From positions 521,501 to 585,500 of the forward strand of contig HE613569.1 in assembly GCA_000283635.1 (NCBI GenBank): a stretch of 64,000 bases of DNA, given 5' to 3'. Shown here piece after piece: positions 26,683 through 35,678 of the stretch. The stretch's first letter is position 1. Each line of letters opens with the position of its first letter. Origin of the DNA: Streptococcus macedonicus ACA-DC 198 (GTDB taxonomy: Bacteria; Bacillota; Bacilli; Lactobacillales; Streptococcaceae). Position numbers and translations under genes: made by a program. The notes beneath the pieces are model-generated. The model had not been told where the DNA came from and did no database searches. It worked only from the letters and a program-made list of their open reading frames with translations.

Positions 26683-27465
26683 ATGACTAAGACACTCACA
26701 AAACATCTTGAAAACATTGCAACAAGCGGTAAAGGAATTTTTGTGCCATACATTATGGCAGGAGACCACGAAAAAGCTTTAGACAGTTTGTTTGACACCA
26801 TTACTTTTTTGGAAAATAGCGGAGCTTCTGCTATTGAAGTAGGCATTCCATGGTCAGACCCCGTTGCTGATGGACCAGTCATTGAATTGGCAGGGCAAAG
26901 AAGCTTGGCTAATGGTGTGAATTTGACAGCGATTGTTCAAAAATTACAAGAAAAACAAACGACAATTCCTTTGGTCATCATGACTTACATCAATCCTGTC
27001 TATCAATACGGCATTGAGAAATTTATTGCTGACTTGAAAAATACGTCTGTTAAAGGGTTGATTATTCCTGATTTACCACACGAACACGAGAATATGGTAA
27101 AACCATATCTTACCGACACAGATATTGCGCTTGTGCCACTCGTTAGTCTGACAACAGGTATTGAACGTCAAAAAACGTTATGTAAAGATGCTGAAGGATT
27201 TATCTATGCCGTTGCTATTAATGGTGTTACTGGTAAAACTGGTAATTATCGTGATGATTTGGATAAACATTTGACCAATCTTAAAACCATTGCTGACATT
27301 CCTGTTTTAACAGGTTTTGGTGTCTCAACTCCAGCGGACATTGAGCGATTTAACAAAGTATCAGACGGTGTTATTGTCGGAACAAAAATTGTTAGAGGCT
27401 TACACGAAGGAAAAACAGATGATGTTGCTGACTTCGTCAAATACGGCTCAAATTATCAAAAATAA
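26683..27465 (+). CDS. trpA: Tryptophan synthase alpha chain
   Basis: TIM-barrel lyase of 260 aa that releases indole from indole-3-glycerol phosphate and channels it to TrpB. It shows the catalytic Glu in [19 protein letters not shown] (about 47-65), [21 protein letters not shown] and the phosphate site [14 protein letters not shown]. Last gene of the operon; a terminator follows. Confidence 0.96.
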   Translation: MTKTLTKHLENIATSGKGIFVPYIMAGDHEKALDSLFDTITFLENSGASAIEVGIPWSDPVADGPVIELAGQRSLANGVNLTAIVQKLQEKQTTIPLVIMTYINPVYQYGIEKFIADLKNTSVKGLIIPDLPHEHENMVKPYLTDTDIALVPLVSLTTGIERQKTLCKDAEGFIYAVAINGVTGKTGNYRDDLDKHLTNLKTIADIPVLTGFGVSTPADIERFNKVSDGVIVGTKIVRGLHEGKTDDVADFVKYGSNYQK

Positions 27466-27483
27466 ACTCATTTCAGCAAAAAA

Positions 27484-27522
27484 AAAAACAGAGATTCCTT
27501 TGATGTGGAGTCTCTGTTTTTA
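27484..27522 (+). terminator. Bidirectional terminator between trpA and mntH
   Basis: Arms AAAAACAGAGA and TCTCTGTTTTT enclose a 16-base loop. It is flanked by an A11 run on the left and T5 on the right, so it can stop transcription from both convergent units. Confidence 0.85.
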
Positions 27523-27533
27523 AGTTATTTTAT

Positions 27534-28874
27534 TTAGAACAAATCAATGATGAGTTTTAAATTGAGCAGTGTTAATACAATAGCGACGAGATAGCCGAGA
27601 ATAGTGTTCCATTTGGCATTGACAAATTTTCCCATAATCTTGCGGTTTGATGTGAAATAAACCAAAGGAAAAATAGAAAACGGCAAAGCTATGGATAGAA
27701 AGACTTGAGAATAGACGATTAGCTGGTCAAGGACACTTTCTTGACTACCGTAGAGAACAGCGGCAATCATAACGGGTGCAAGAGCGGCCAAACGTGTCAC
27801 CAAACGAATCACCCATTGTGGCAAATGGAGTTTCAAAAAGCCCTCCATAACAATCTGTCCAGTTAGTGTTCCTGTAATAGTCGAATTTTGCCCGCTGGCA
27901 AGTAGAGCGATAGCAAACAAAGTGGATAGAGCAGCACTGGCAACGCTCCCTGCAATTTCAGAATTTTGAAGGGCAGCATACATTTGTGAAAAAGCATTAA
28001 TCTCGCTAGCATGTCCATAAAAGAGCGAAGCCCCTAAGATGAGCAACAAGGAATTAACCACGAAAGCAAGCGTGAGTTGAATGTTAGAATCCCAAGTCAT
28101 GAAACGCACGGCTCGTTTGATAGAATCTTGGCTCTCGTAATTAACTTTTCGTGTCTGCGAAATTGAAGAATGGAGATAAAGATTATGTGGCATAACTGTC
28201 GCCCCAATAATCCCCAAAGCTAATGTCAATTTACTATTAACGCCACTTTGTTTTAAATCTAAAATCGATGCATTAGGGAGATAACCATGCAAAATTCCTG
28301 AAAGACTTGGCTTTGATAAGATGACCAAGTAAAGGAAAATAATCAAAATGGTTGCAATCAAGGTCGATACGATAGCCTCAATTTTACGGAATCCCAATTT
28401 CATCAAAGATAAGAGAATAAAGACATCTAAAATCGTGATGAAAATCGAGAATAACAAAGACCAACCAAAAAGTAAATGAAGAGCAATTCCCGAACCAATG
28501 ACTTCAGCCAAATCTGTCGCCATTAATGCTAATTCAATCACAATAAAAAGTAAGTAGCGGAGCTTCTTTGGCGAATGTGCAGCTGTTGCTTGAGCCAAAT
28601 CAAATTTGGTCACGATACCTAATTTTCCAGCCATTTGTTGCAACTGCATCGCAATCAAAGATGAGACGAGGATAACAAACAAAAGCAGGTATTTATAAGT
28701 TGCTCCACCGACTACGCTAGTAATCCAGTTACCAGGGTCCATATAACCAACGGCAACCAGAGCTCCTGGTCCAATAAAGGCTCTAAGGGTACACCAAAAT
28801 GAGGCATTTTTGGGGACAGCAATACTTTGATTAACTTCACTGAGTGATTTTTGGTAATGTGTAGAAGTTTCCAA
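27534..28874 (-). CDS. mntH: Manganese transporter, Nramp family
   Basis: 446 aa with eleven predicted helices. The Nramp metal-binding motifs are present: [16 protein letters not shown] in helix 1 (DPGN, about residues 33-48) and [15 protein letters not shown] in helix 6 (MPHN). It imports Mn2+, perhaps also Fe2+, with protons. The start is TTG with AAGAGG seven bases upstream; no ATG fits. An extended -10 (28911-28919) lies about 40 bases before it. An AT-rich palindrome TTAATTAAAAAATTAA at 28945-28960 could be a metal-regulator site, but that is a guess. Relevant to oxidative-stress defence together with dpr nearby. Confidence 0.93.
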   Translation of the reverse strand: METSTHYQKSLSEVNQSIAVPKNASFWCTLRAFIGPGALVAVGYMDPGNWITSVVGGATYKYLLLFVILVSSLIAMQLQQMAGKLGIVTKFDLAQATAAHSPKKLRYLLFIVIELALMATDLAEVIGSGIALHLLFGWSLLFSIFITILDVFILLSLMKLGFRKIEAIVSTLIATILIIFLYLVILSKPSLSGILHGYLPNASILDLKQSGVNSKLTLALGIIGATVMPHNLYLHSSISQTRKVNYESQDSIKRAVRFMTWDSNIQLTLAFVVNSLLLILGASLFYGHASEINAFSQMYAALQNSEIAGSVASAALSTLFAIALLASGQNSTITGTLTGQIVMEGFLKLHLPQWVIRLVTRLAALAPVMIAAVLYGSQESVLDQLIVYSQVFLSIALPFSIFPLVYFTSNRKIMGKFVNAKWNTILGYLVAIVLTLLNLKLIIDLF

Positions 28875-28910
28875 GGCACTACCTCTTTTCTAAATCTTTT
28901 ATTAACACTT

Positions 28911-28919
28911 ATTATAGCA
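28911..28919 (-). promoter_or_regulatory. Extended -10 promoter of mntH
   Basis: Minus-strand TGCTATAAT, about 37 bases before the TTG start. The -35 region is AT-rich without a clear hexamer. Confidence 0.6.
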
Positions 28920-28956
28920 GAAAATTTTAAAAAATAAACCATATTTAATTAAAAAA

Positions 28957-29607
28957 TTAAGCGTAGTTAAAAATAAATAAAATTAGGTATCCTAAAAATA
29001 AAAATGGCACAAAGGGAATCCGTTTATTTGTCTGGAAAAAGTAGTAAATAATACCTGAAAGAGAGCCAAGCTCGATAATCCATAAAATAGTTTGAAGGTC
29101 AAGAAGCAGACTCAAACTGGCAAGGTAGAAAAAATCACCGCTACCGATTTTCAAATCAATTAGCTCTGCCACTATCCCAAAAGCCAAAAGAATAATAGCT
29201 AGCGCACTAATCGGCGTGACAAAAAGCAAAAAAATACTTGGAAGGAGCCAAATCAATAATGGAAACTCTTGACGTTTCAAGTCATAAAGACTAAGAGTTG
29301 TGCTAAAAAACAAGATAAAAACTTGGTCGAGTGAGAGAAGTGCGCAATAGTAAAGTACGACAATGCCCCCAAAATAAATCTCTAACAGCCCATACCAGAA
29401 AGAAATTTTGGTGTGGCAAAAACGACAACGTGAATGATTTATCAGTTGAGAAAAAATGGGAATCAAATCACGAACGGCAAGTTGTTGTCCACAAGAATCA
29501 CAATGACTGGCAGGAAAAATGATTGATTTTTCGGGAAATCGATCAACGATTAAACTAAGAAAAGAAGCAATAGAAGCCCCTAGAAAAAAGAATAATAAAA
29601 TGTCCAT
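28957..29607 (-). CDS. pilD: Prepilin peptidase (type IV leader peptidase)
   Basis: 216 aa integral membrane aspartyl protease. The N-terminal zinc-type region has CDSCGQQ and CRFCHTK (about residues 36-65). The first catalytic Asp is probably that in SLYDLKRQEFP and the second is in KIGSGDFF (GxGD motif). It cleaves and N-methylates prepilin-like proteins, in streptococci the ComGC-type pseudopilins of the transformation pilus (CilC/ComC). It stands alone between mntH and dpr, as in many streptococci. The TAA stop lies inside the AT palindrome upstream of mntH. Confidence 0.9.
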   Translation of the reverse strand: MDILLFFFLGASIASFLSLIVDRFPEKSIIFPASHCDSCGQQLAVRDLIPIFSQLINHSRCRFCHTKISFWYGLLEIYFGGIVVLYYCALLSLDQVFILFFSTTLSLYDLKRQEFPLLIWLLPSIFLLFVTPISALAIILLAFGIVAELIDLKIGSGDFFYLASLSLLLDLQTILWIIELGSLSGIIYYFFQTNKRIPFVPFLFLGYLILFIFNYA

Positions 29608-29649
29608 ACTAGTTTATTCGAAAAATAATTAAAAAAGTGAGCATATTAT

Positions 29650-29678
29650 TTGCTCTTTATTTAGAATTATTCTAAAAT
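29650..29678 (+). promoter_or_regulatory. dpr promoter with PerR box
   Basis: TTGCTC (-35), 17-base spacer and TAAAAT (-10). TTAGAATTATTCTAA at 29661-29675 is a perfect 7-1-7 inverted repeat matching the PerR/Fur consensus and overlaps the -10, so bound repressor would block polymerase. PerR control of dpr is established in streptococci. Confidence 0.88.
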
Positions 29679-29736
29679 ATTATTGTAAAGCAAAGGATGA
29701 GGAATCCTAAAATGTCATTTGACGAGGAGGTTTACT

Positions 29737-30267
29737 ATGACTCAAACAATCACTGAAAACATTTACGCATCTATAACACATAATATCTCACAAAAATCAA
29801 CTGCTAAAAATGCTAAAACAAAAGCTGTTCTTAACCAAGCGGTTGCTGATTTGTCAAAAGCTGCCTCAATTGTTCACCAGGTTCACTGGTACATGCGTGG
29901 AGCAGGCTTCTATTATTTGCATCCAAAAATGGATGAATTGATGGATGGTCTTAACGCTTCATTGGACGAAATGAGCGAACGTTTGATTACGATCGGTGGT
30001 GCTCCATATTCAACATTGAAAGAATTTGATGAAAATTCTAAACTTGAAGAAACAACTGGTTCATTTGATAAAACAATGGATGAACATTTGGCACGTTTAG
30101 TTGACGTTTATACTTACTTGTCAGCACTTTACCAAGTTGGGCTTGATGTCACTGACGAAGAAGGCGACGCACCTTCTAATGATATTTTCATGGCTGCCCA
30201 AGCAGATGCTGAAAAGACAATCTGGATGCTCCAAGCCGAACGCGGACAAGCACCAGGAAACAAATAA
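29737..30267 (+). CDS. dpr: Peroxide resistance protein, Dps-like iron-storing ferritin
   Basis: 176 aa. Dpr forms a 12-subunit shell that oxidises and stores Fe2+ and so suppresses hydroxyl-radical formation, vital in catalase-negative streptococci. Ferroxidase residues are visible in [10 protein letters not shown] (His) and [19 protein letters not shown] (Asp and Glu). GAGGAGG precedes ATG 29737 by eight bases; the in-frame start at 29719 lies over this site and is rejected. Transcription is from the PerR-boxed promoter upstream and ends at the terminator 15 bases after the stop. Confidence 0.95.
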   Translation: MTQTITENIYASITHNISQKSTAKNAKTKAVLNQAVADLSKAASIVHQVHWYMRGAGFYYLHPKMDELMDGLNASLDEMSERLITIGGAPYSTLKEFDENSKLEETTGSFDKTMDEHLARLVDVYTYLSALYQVGLDVTDEEGDAPSNDIFMAAQADAEKTIWMLQAERGQAPGNK

Positions 30268-30281
30268 TTTTCAAAATAGAT

Positions 30282-30308
30282 AAAAAAACGTCCACTGGAC
30301 GTTTTTTT
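30282..30308 (+). terminator. Terminator of dpr
   Basis: Perfect arms AAAAAAACGTCC / GGACGTTTTTTT with an ACT loop. Confidence 0.9.
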
Positions 30309-30316
30309 ACTCGCCT

Positions 30317-30358
30317 ATAAACAACAAAGCAGGTCGCATGACCTGCTTTGTTGTTTAT
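30317..30358. repeat. Perfect 19-bp inverted repeat
   Basis: ATAAACAACAAAGCAGGTC and its exact reverse complement are separated by GCAT. The T-rich 3' arm could act as a second, bidirectional terminator behind dpr, but no pure T run follows on either strand. Confidence 0.6.
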
Positions 30359-30402
30359 GTTAAAAGTATGTAAAAACCAGAGAAACCGATTGCATATTCT
30401 TA

Positions 30403-30431
30403 TTGAAAATGCTAGTTTTTTTTGATAAAAT
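30403..30431 (+). promoter_or_regulatory. Promoter of yqgQ-glk at leaderless spacing
   Basis: TTGAAA, a 17-base spacer and TAAAAT, ending seven bases before ATG 30439. The predicted transcription start coincides with the start codon. Confidence 0.7.
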
Positions 30432-30438
30432 GCTTCAT

Positions 30439-30648
30439 ATGAAAACATTATATGATGTGCAACAATTGTTGAAACGATTTGGTATTTATGTCTATATCGG
30501 TAAGCGTCTTTATGATATTGAAGTCATGAAACTGGAATTAGAAAAATTGTATGAAAATGGATTGATTGACAAGACGGATTACCTGACAGCTGAATTGATT
30601 TTGCGACGTGAGCACCGTTTAGAAATGGAGAAAGAAAATAATGACTAA
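30439..30648 (+). CDS. yqgQ: YqgQ family protein (DUF910)
   Basis: 69 aa, all helical: MKTLYDVQQLLKRFGIYVYI, then GKRLYDIEVMKLELEKLY, then the end LTAELILRREHR. This matches B. subtilis YqgQ, which also sits beside glcK. A possible nucleic-acid-binding role has been suggested for the fold; function unproven. The start at 30439 is preferred to upstream in-frame TTG 30403 because the promoter lies between them and homologues start at MKT or MNT. It overlaps glk by eight bases. Confidence 0.85.
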   Translation: MKTLYDVQQLLKRFGIYVYIGKRLYDIEVMKLELEKLYENGLIDKTDYLTAELILRREHRLEMEKENND

Positions 30649-31609
30649 AAAACTTTTAGGGATTGACCTTGGTGGGACAACGATTAAATTCGGTATCCTA
30701 ACACTTGAGGGAGAAGTGCAAGAAAAATGGGCAATTGATACGAATATACTTGAAGATGGTAAACACATTGTCCCTGATATTGTTGAATCAATTAAACACC
30801 GTTTGAATCTTTACGGTTTGACAAAAGATGATTTTGTAGGTATCGGTATGGGGTCTCCAGGTGCTGTTGACCGCGCTAAAAAAACAGTTACAGGTGCTTT
30901 CAACTTGAACTGGGCACACACTGAAGAAGTCGGTTCAGTTATCGAACGTGAACTTGGGATTCCATTTGCTATTGATAACGATGCAAACGTAGCTGCACTT
31001 GGTGAACGTTGGAGAGGTGCTGGCGCAAATAATCCAGATGTTGTTTTTGTAACACTTGGAACTGGTGTTGGTGGCGGTGTTATCGCTGACGGTAACCTTA
31101 TCCACGGTGTCGCTGGTGCTGGTGGAGAAATTGGTCACATGAATGTTGAACCAGTTGATGGATTTAAATGTACTTGTGGTAACAAAGGTTGTCTAGAAAC
31201 AGTTGCTTCAGCAACAGGTGTTGTGCGTGTGGCTCGTCATTTGGCTGAAGAATACGAAGGTGATTCAAGCATCAAAGCTGCCATTGACAATGGTGATGTG
31301 GTGACAAGTAAAGACATCTTTGTCGCTGCTGAAGCGGGTGACCATTTTGCCGATTCAGTTGTTGAAAAAGTTGGTTTCTATCTTGGTCAAGCAACAGCAA
31401 ATATCGCAAACATCTTGAACCCAGATTCAGTTGTTATCGGTGGTGGTGTTTCAGCTGCAGGTGAATTCTTGCGTAGTCGCGTTGAAAAATATTTTGTCAG
31501 CTACGCTTTCCCACAAGTGCGCAAAACAACAAAAATTAAAATTGCCGAACTTGGAAATGATGCTGGTATCATCGGTGCAGCAAGTCTTGCAAGTCAATTT
31601 GTAGATTAA
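30641..31609 (+). CDS. glk: Glucokinase, ROK family
   Basis: 322 aa. It phosphorylates intracellular glucose with ATP, feeding glycolysis with sugar released from disaccharides. The ATP-binding loop GIDLGGTTIKFG lies at about 7-18, the catalytic Asp in AIDNDANVAALGE (about 105-117), and the ROK zinc motif in CTCGNKGCLE (about 177-186). AAAGAAAA precedes the ATG inside yqgQ, so translation is coupled. The rhodanese gene follows ten bases later. Confidence 0.95.
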   Translation: MTKKLLGIDLGGTTIKFGILTLEGEVQEKWAIDTNILEDGKHIVPDIVESIKHRLNLYGLTKDDFVGIGMGSPGAVDRAKKTVTGAFNLNWAHTEEVGSVIERELGIPFAIDNDANVAALGERWRGAGANNPDVVFVTLGTGVGGGVIADGNLIHGVAGAGGEIGHMNVEPVDGFKCTCGNKGCLETVASATGVVRVARHLAEEYEGDSSIKAAIDNGDVVTSKDIFVAAEAGDHFADSVVEKVGFYLGQATANIANILNPDSVVIGGGVSAAGEFLRSRVEKYFVSYAFPQVRKTTKIKIAELGNDAGIIGAASLASQFVD

Positions 31610-31619
31610 GGGGCGCAAC

Positions 31620-32009
31620 ATGAACTGGATTATCGTTTTAGTTATTTTAGTTATTTTAGTTGCTATCGTTGCTTGGATGGCTTGGACTTATTTTAGTCTC
31701 CGCCGTGTAGCGAAATTTATTGATAATGCTGAGTTTGAAAGCATGATTCACACAAGTCAATTGATTGATGTGCGTGAGGCTGACGCTTTCAAGACAAAAC
31801 ATATCATGGGAGCTCGTAATCTTCCGGCTAATCAAATTCAACTCTCAATGTCTGCTATTCGTAAAGATAAACCTGTTCTTTTATACGATAGTAGTAGAAG
31901 TTCAGCAATTCCACGTGTTATTAGAACACTTAAAAAAGCAGGCTACACTAATCTTTATGTTCTTAAAGACGGCTTTGACTACTGGACAGGAAAAGTTAAA
32001 GAAAGTTAA
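31620..32009 (+). CDS. Membrane-anchored rhodanese-like protein lacking the catalytic Cys
   Basis: 129 aa: one N-terminal membrane helix (about residues 3-23), then a rhodanese domain (LIDVREADAFKTKHIMGARN, about 48-67). The active loop, normally C-x-x-G-x-R, reads LLYDSSRSSA: Asp90 stands where the persulfide-forming Cys should be. It therefore cannot act as a sulfurtransferase in the usual way and may be a binding module. It follows glk closely in the same operon, an arrangement also seen in other streptococci. Confidence 0.85.
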   Translation: MNWIIVLVILVILVAIVAWMAWTYFSLRRVAKFIDNAEFESMIHTSQLIDVREADAFKTKHIMGARNLPANQIQLSMSAIRKDKPVLLYDSSRSSAIPRVIRTLKKAGYTNLYVLKDGFDYWTGKVKES

Positions 32010-32023
32010 TCATTTACCAATAT

Positions 32024-33070
32024 ATGGAATTTGAAAAAGAAAATTTAAAGAGAAAAAACGATGAGAGTAAGGATGCCCTGAAATCAAAATATCTCAAAAA
32101 TCAGATTTTCCAATTAGATTTGGAATTAAGCCAAGTAACAGACGAAGATGAGAAGAAGAGACTTGAAGCATTACGCAATGTTTACGTCGAAAAATTGCAA
32201 GAAAACAAGAAACGTCGTTTAATCAGGATTCTTTTAATCAGTCCATTGGTTTTCTTGGCTCTGATTATTTTGTATCTCGTCGCAGCTTTCAATCGCGAAA
32301 CAACCGCCAATAATAAGTCGGAATGGTCGCCATCTACAACGGCTACGTCAACAAGTTCATCTAGTTCTTCAAGTTCATCAAGCACGAGCGAGACCAAGAC
32401 CTCTTCAACGATAAAACAAGGTGTCCCTGCGGAGCTTGTTGGAAATTGGAAAACAGCTGATTTTGATGGAGTTATTTTGACAATCAGTGAAGATGGCACA
32501 ATGACTAAAAACCAGTCTAATTATATCATTACAGAGCGTGTTTCTGGTTATGAAGAAGTGGCACAAGGTGTTTATCGTTTTTATCCTGCTGATGGAAGTG
32601 ATAGTGAAGCCATCGGTGCACTTATTTTTGGTGGTATCGGTGGTAGTTACCAAACAACACCAAAATTTGCTTCAGGAATTTATGTCAAAAATGGCTATAT
32701 TTATCCACAATTTTGGACAACAACCTCTAGCAAATTTACTTATTCGTTAAACACTAATCTCAAATTAGTACCAACCGACCAAGCAGCTGTTGTTGATGCC
32801 ATTGATACTAAAAATTTAACGACTGAGCAAGTGGAAGCTTGGGTTCTTACCATTTATGCTTCGCAAAATCAATTATCTGATGAAGATAAAGAAAATTATT
32901 TCGTAAATGTCAAAGCATATGATGACAATTTGGTTTATGCTAGTGTCCGTAAAAAAAGCGATTCAAAAACACGTTTAGCCTTATATCGTGTTAATGCAGA
33001 CGGCTATCTTGAACAAGGCACACTCGAAGCAACAAATTGGAGCGTTGTCAGCACCGCTTATGTCGAATAA
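32024..33070 (+). CDS. Anchored surface protein with Ser/Thr linker, unknown function
   Basis: 348 aa. Cytoplasmic charged coiled-coil-like part (about 1-65), one membrane helix (about 68-88, ILLISPLVFLALIILYLVAA), a low-complexity Ser/Thr linker (about 102-131) and an extracellular domain (about 135-348) with LVGNWKTADFDGVILTISED, reminiscent of lipocalin-like or DUF4767-type surface domains. Topology is type II. The ribosome site is very weak, so translation may depend on the gene before it. No family assigned with confidence. A terminator follows and separates it from the convergent alpha-galactosidase remains. Confidence 0.7.
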   Translation: MEFEKENLKRKNDESKDALKSKYLKNQIFQLDLELSQVTDEDEKKRLEALRNVYVEKLQENKKRRLIRILLISPLVFLALIILYLVAAFNRETTANNKSEWSPSTTATSTSSSSSSSSSSTSETKTSSTIKQGVPAELVGNWKTADFDGVILTISEDGTMTKNQSNYIITERVSGYEEVAQGVYRFYPADGSDSEAIGALIFGGIGGSYQTTPKFASGIYVKNGYIYPQFWTTTSSKFTYSLNTNLKLVPTDQAAVVDAIDTKNLTTEQVEAWVLTIYASQNQLSDEDKENYFVNVKAYDDNLVYASVRKKSDSKTRLALYRVNADGYLEQGTLEATNWSVVSTAYVE

Positions 33071-33098
33071 GACAATGCTGAAATAGTTAAAATATAAC

Positions 33099-33128
33099 AA
33101 AAGATGGGACGTGGTTCCCATCTTTTTT
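33099..33128 (+). terminator. Terminator of the yqgQ-glk operon
   Basis: Arms AAAAGATGGGA / TCCCATCTTTT with loop CGTGGT, then more T. Symmetrical enough to work for the minus-strand locus as well. Confidence 0.8.
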
Positions 33129-33184
33129 GGGTTATGGAAAGAGAAAGATTGGTGATATCAATGTTTTCTGAGGAGGAGAAGTTT

Positions 33185-35231
33185 TTATTGAAAATCACCA
33201 ACCAAAGCAGCAGTTTCTTGATTAGTTCCGTTAGGATTGAAAAATACCCAACCAAAATGATTTGTGAACTTTGAAGTGCCCAAATGTGCTTGTTTGGACG
33301 CTTCAGAACTTGGTAGAAACGTCCAGTCATGATGTCATGTCTAAGGTTTTTGTACAGTGTAATCTGCTGTTTTATAATATTTTTTGAGTGTTCGTCTAAA
33401 CTTAATAAATCCAGTTCATAGCCAAGAATTCCAGAGATGGCAACGTTGAAACGTGTTTCTAAAGGGGTATTACGTTGAATTTGACCATTTGGAACTTGAG
33501 AGACATGGTTAGATAGGCAAGTGATTGGGTAGGCAAGAGCAGTATTTTCTTGGATATCCAATCCGGCAATCGCATCGGTATTGTCGCTAACCCAGATTTG
33601 ACGGCTATAATAAAGAATACCTAAATCAAATCGTCCGCCCCCTGATGCCAACCTTCAATGAGGAAATTTGGGTAACGTTCAAGTAATTTTTCGTATAATT
33701 GATAAATACCTTGAGCATAGCGATGAAGAAATTCTCCTTGTCTGATGCCGTTTTTGGCGAGATAATTGGAATAAACTTCGGTTAAATTTTGGTTAAATTT
33801 TGGTTAAATTTTGGTTCATATCTCATTTGAGATAATCTAGTTGTGTTTCATCGATAATCAAAGACATTTGTTCAAAAATATTTTCGACAACAGCTGGATT
33901 GATAAAGTCAAGCACTAATTGACCACGACCGTATGAATAACGTTCTTGTGTTGGCTCAACAATCCAATCAGGATGCTTACGATAAAGCTCGATATCCTCG
34001 TTAACCATTTCGGGTTCAAACCAAAGACCAAATTGTACCCCCATTTGGTGAATTTTTGGGGCAAATACTTGTAATCCATTTGGAAATTTTTCAGGATTTG
34101 GGTACCAATCACCTAATGATGAGTGGTCGTTGTTGCGTTTAGCAAACCAACCATCATCAACGACAAAACATTCTATGCCCAATGCTGCGCAAGGGTTAAA
34201 AGCTTGTTTTCATCGAAATCAAAAACGTAAGTCTCCCAGCTATTTAGTACAATTGGTCGCTCTCGTTTTGCCCAGAATGGAGAAATGATATGTTCAGAAA
34301 TAAAACTAGCGTCTTCTTGTACTAAGCCATTGAGACTGTCTTGACTAAAACTTAAAACAGTTTGCGGTGTTGCAAAATTTTCATTTGGTTTTAGTTGCCA
34401 AGAAAAAGCATAAGGTGAAATCTCACTCATTAATCTTGCTTGATTCCATTCATTAACATCAATTTGTTGAATGAAATTACCAGAATAAACCAAGTTTGCT
34501 CCACAACACATGCCTGTGTCAAAAGTCGTTTCTTTTTTGGCAATAGCGACAAAGGGATTGTGTTGATGATTACTTGTACCAGTTAAACTTTCGACTTTAA
34601 AACTTCCTTGTTGAAGTGGGTATTTTTTTAATTGACGTTCTGAAATCCAAGCACCTGAAAAATGATAAGCCTGATAGTCGTTGGTATCTTCTAGCCAAAA
34701 GGTTGAGGAGAGTGCGCGTGTTAAGACAATATCATGTTGTCCATTGTTGTTAATAAGGACGCGTTTGCTTATATTTTTTCCTTTTTTAAAAAAGACATAT
34801 TCTAAAGTGACTTGTAATTGCAACCCAGCATCTTCTAGTCTAAGGCTTAATATTTCAGCGTCATCATTTAGTCTGACATGTGGTCCAGAATAGGAAAGCT
34901 TTTCTTTTTGAGGATCGTAATCAAGGTATTTTAACTCTAATTAGTGTGGGGTATCATGGACGGTCACTTCAAGTGAAGCCTCTTGGAAAGCCGTTGTCCC
35001 ATAAAGGGCGCATTCTTGATGTTTATCAGCTAATGTAAAACTGCTATTTTTGGCATATTTAACAGTGCCAGCAGCTTTGCCTTCTGAGTGTTCTAAAAGG
35101 GAAAAGTCATCTTCTTTTAGCGCTAATGTTGGACCAAAATACAGTTGTTCAAGTTGTCTATTTGGCATGATTTTGATGAGGTAACTCATATCAGTATTTG
35201 ACAAGCGAAAAATATTGTTTATTTTTGTAAT
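33185..35231 (-). pseudogene. Alpha-galactosidase (GH36) pseudogene
   Basis: About 680 codons of a GH36 enzyme that would release galactose from melibiose or raffinose. Recognisable blocks are LEQLYFGPTLALKEDD, ECFVVDDGWF, GLWFEPEMVN and ASGGGRFDLGILYYS. Lesions in order: start codon reads ATT after AGGGGG; TAA at 34941; a frameshift near 34180; TGA at 33823 in place of the Trp just before the catalytic Asp (LDYLK-stop-DMN); a triplicated 11-base unit at 33780-33812 that shifts the frame; one base lost near 33650 in the CASGGG motif; another shift near 33265. It is clearly dead. Upstream lie the equally broken DUF3284 and PTS genes. Confidence 0.93.
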
Positions 35232-35259
35232 TGACCCCCTAAGCAACCTTTGTGGCAAT

Positions 35260-35678
35260 TTACTTGAGACGTTTGGCTGCTTTGTATTTGAAAACGAAGT
35301 GGTATAATAACGAGACAATAAAGAAATTAACTTGCTTACTTTTATCAGTGAAACTATTAGCTTCTTGATACTCGATTTTTGTCTTACCATTAACGGTCTC
35401 AAAAAGAAAACATTGTAAAATATTGCCGCCAGCGTAACTACTTGACAGTTTTAAAGAGTGATTTTTTTCATTTCAATGACGGTTGTTTTACCCCAAACTC
35501 TCTCTTTAATCATTTTAGTGAAAAATGGTTTCTTAATTGTCATCTGTTCCTGAAGTTGGGTGATGTAGTTATCGTAGTATTTGAAAAATTGTAGTGTTTC
35601 CTCAATGATTTCTTGATAAATCACCTCAACAGGACAATCAATTTGTTTAGAGTAGCTTAATACGGTGTTTTCAATCAT
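35260..35678 (-). pseudogene. DUF3284 protein gene, frameshifted
   Basis: Start MIENTVLSYSKQIDCPVEVI, overlapping the EIIC stop by eight bases. The frame ends early at KKITL. Adding one A to the A7 run (plus-strand T7 at 35462-35468) restores KKNHSLKLSSSYAGGNIL and runs on to KYKAAKRLK with TAA at 35260. Together this is a DUF3284 protein of about 139 aa, a family found beside lactose/cellobiose-type PTS genes and of unknown function. The gene is otherwise intact, so the break is recent, phase-variable or a sequencing error. Confidence 0.75.

Noticed and set aside
28945..28960. MntR/SloR operator TTAATTAAAAAATTAA before mntH
   Set aside because: Such palindromes arise easily in AT-rich DNA, and it overlaps the stop of the neighbouring gene; not enough to call.
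32340..32410. Ser/Thr codon run as a microsatellite or CRISPR-like repeat
   Set aside because: It is a coding linker between membrane helix and surface domain; codons vary and there are no spacers.
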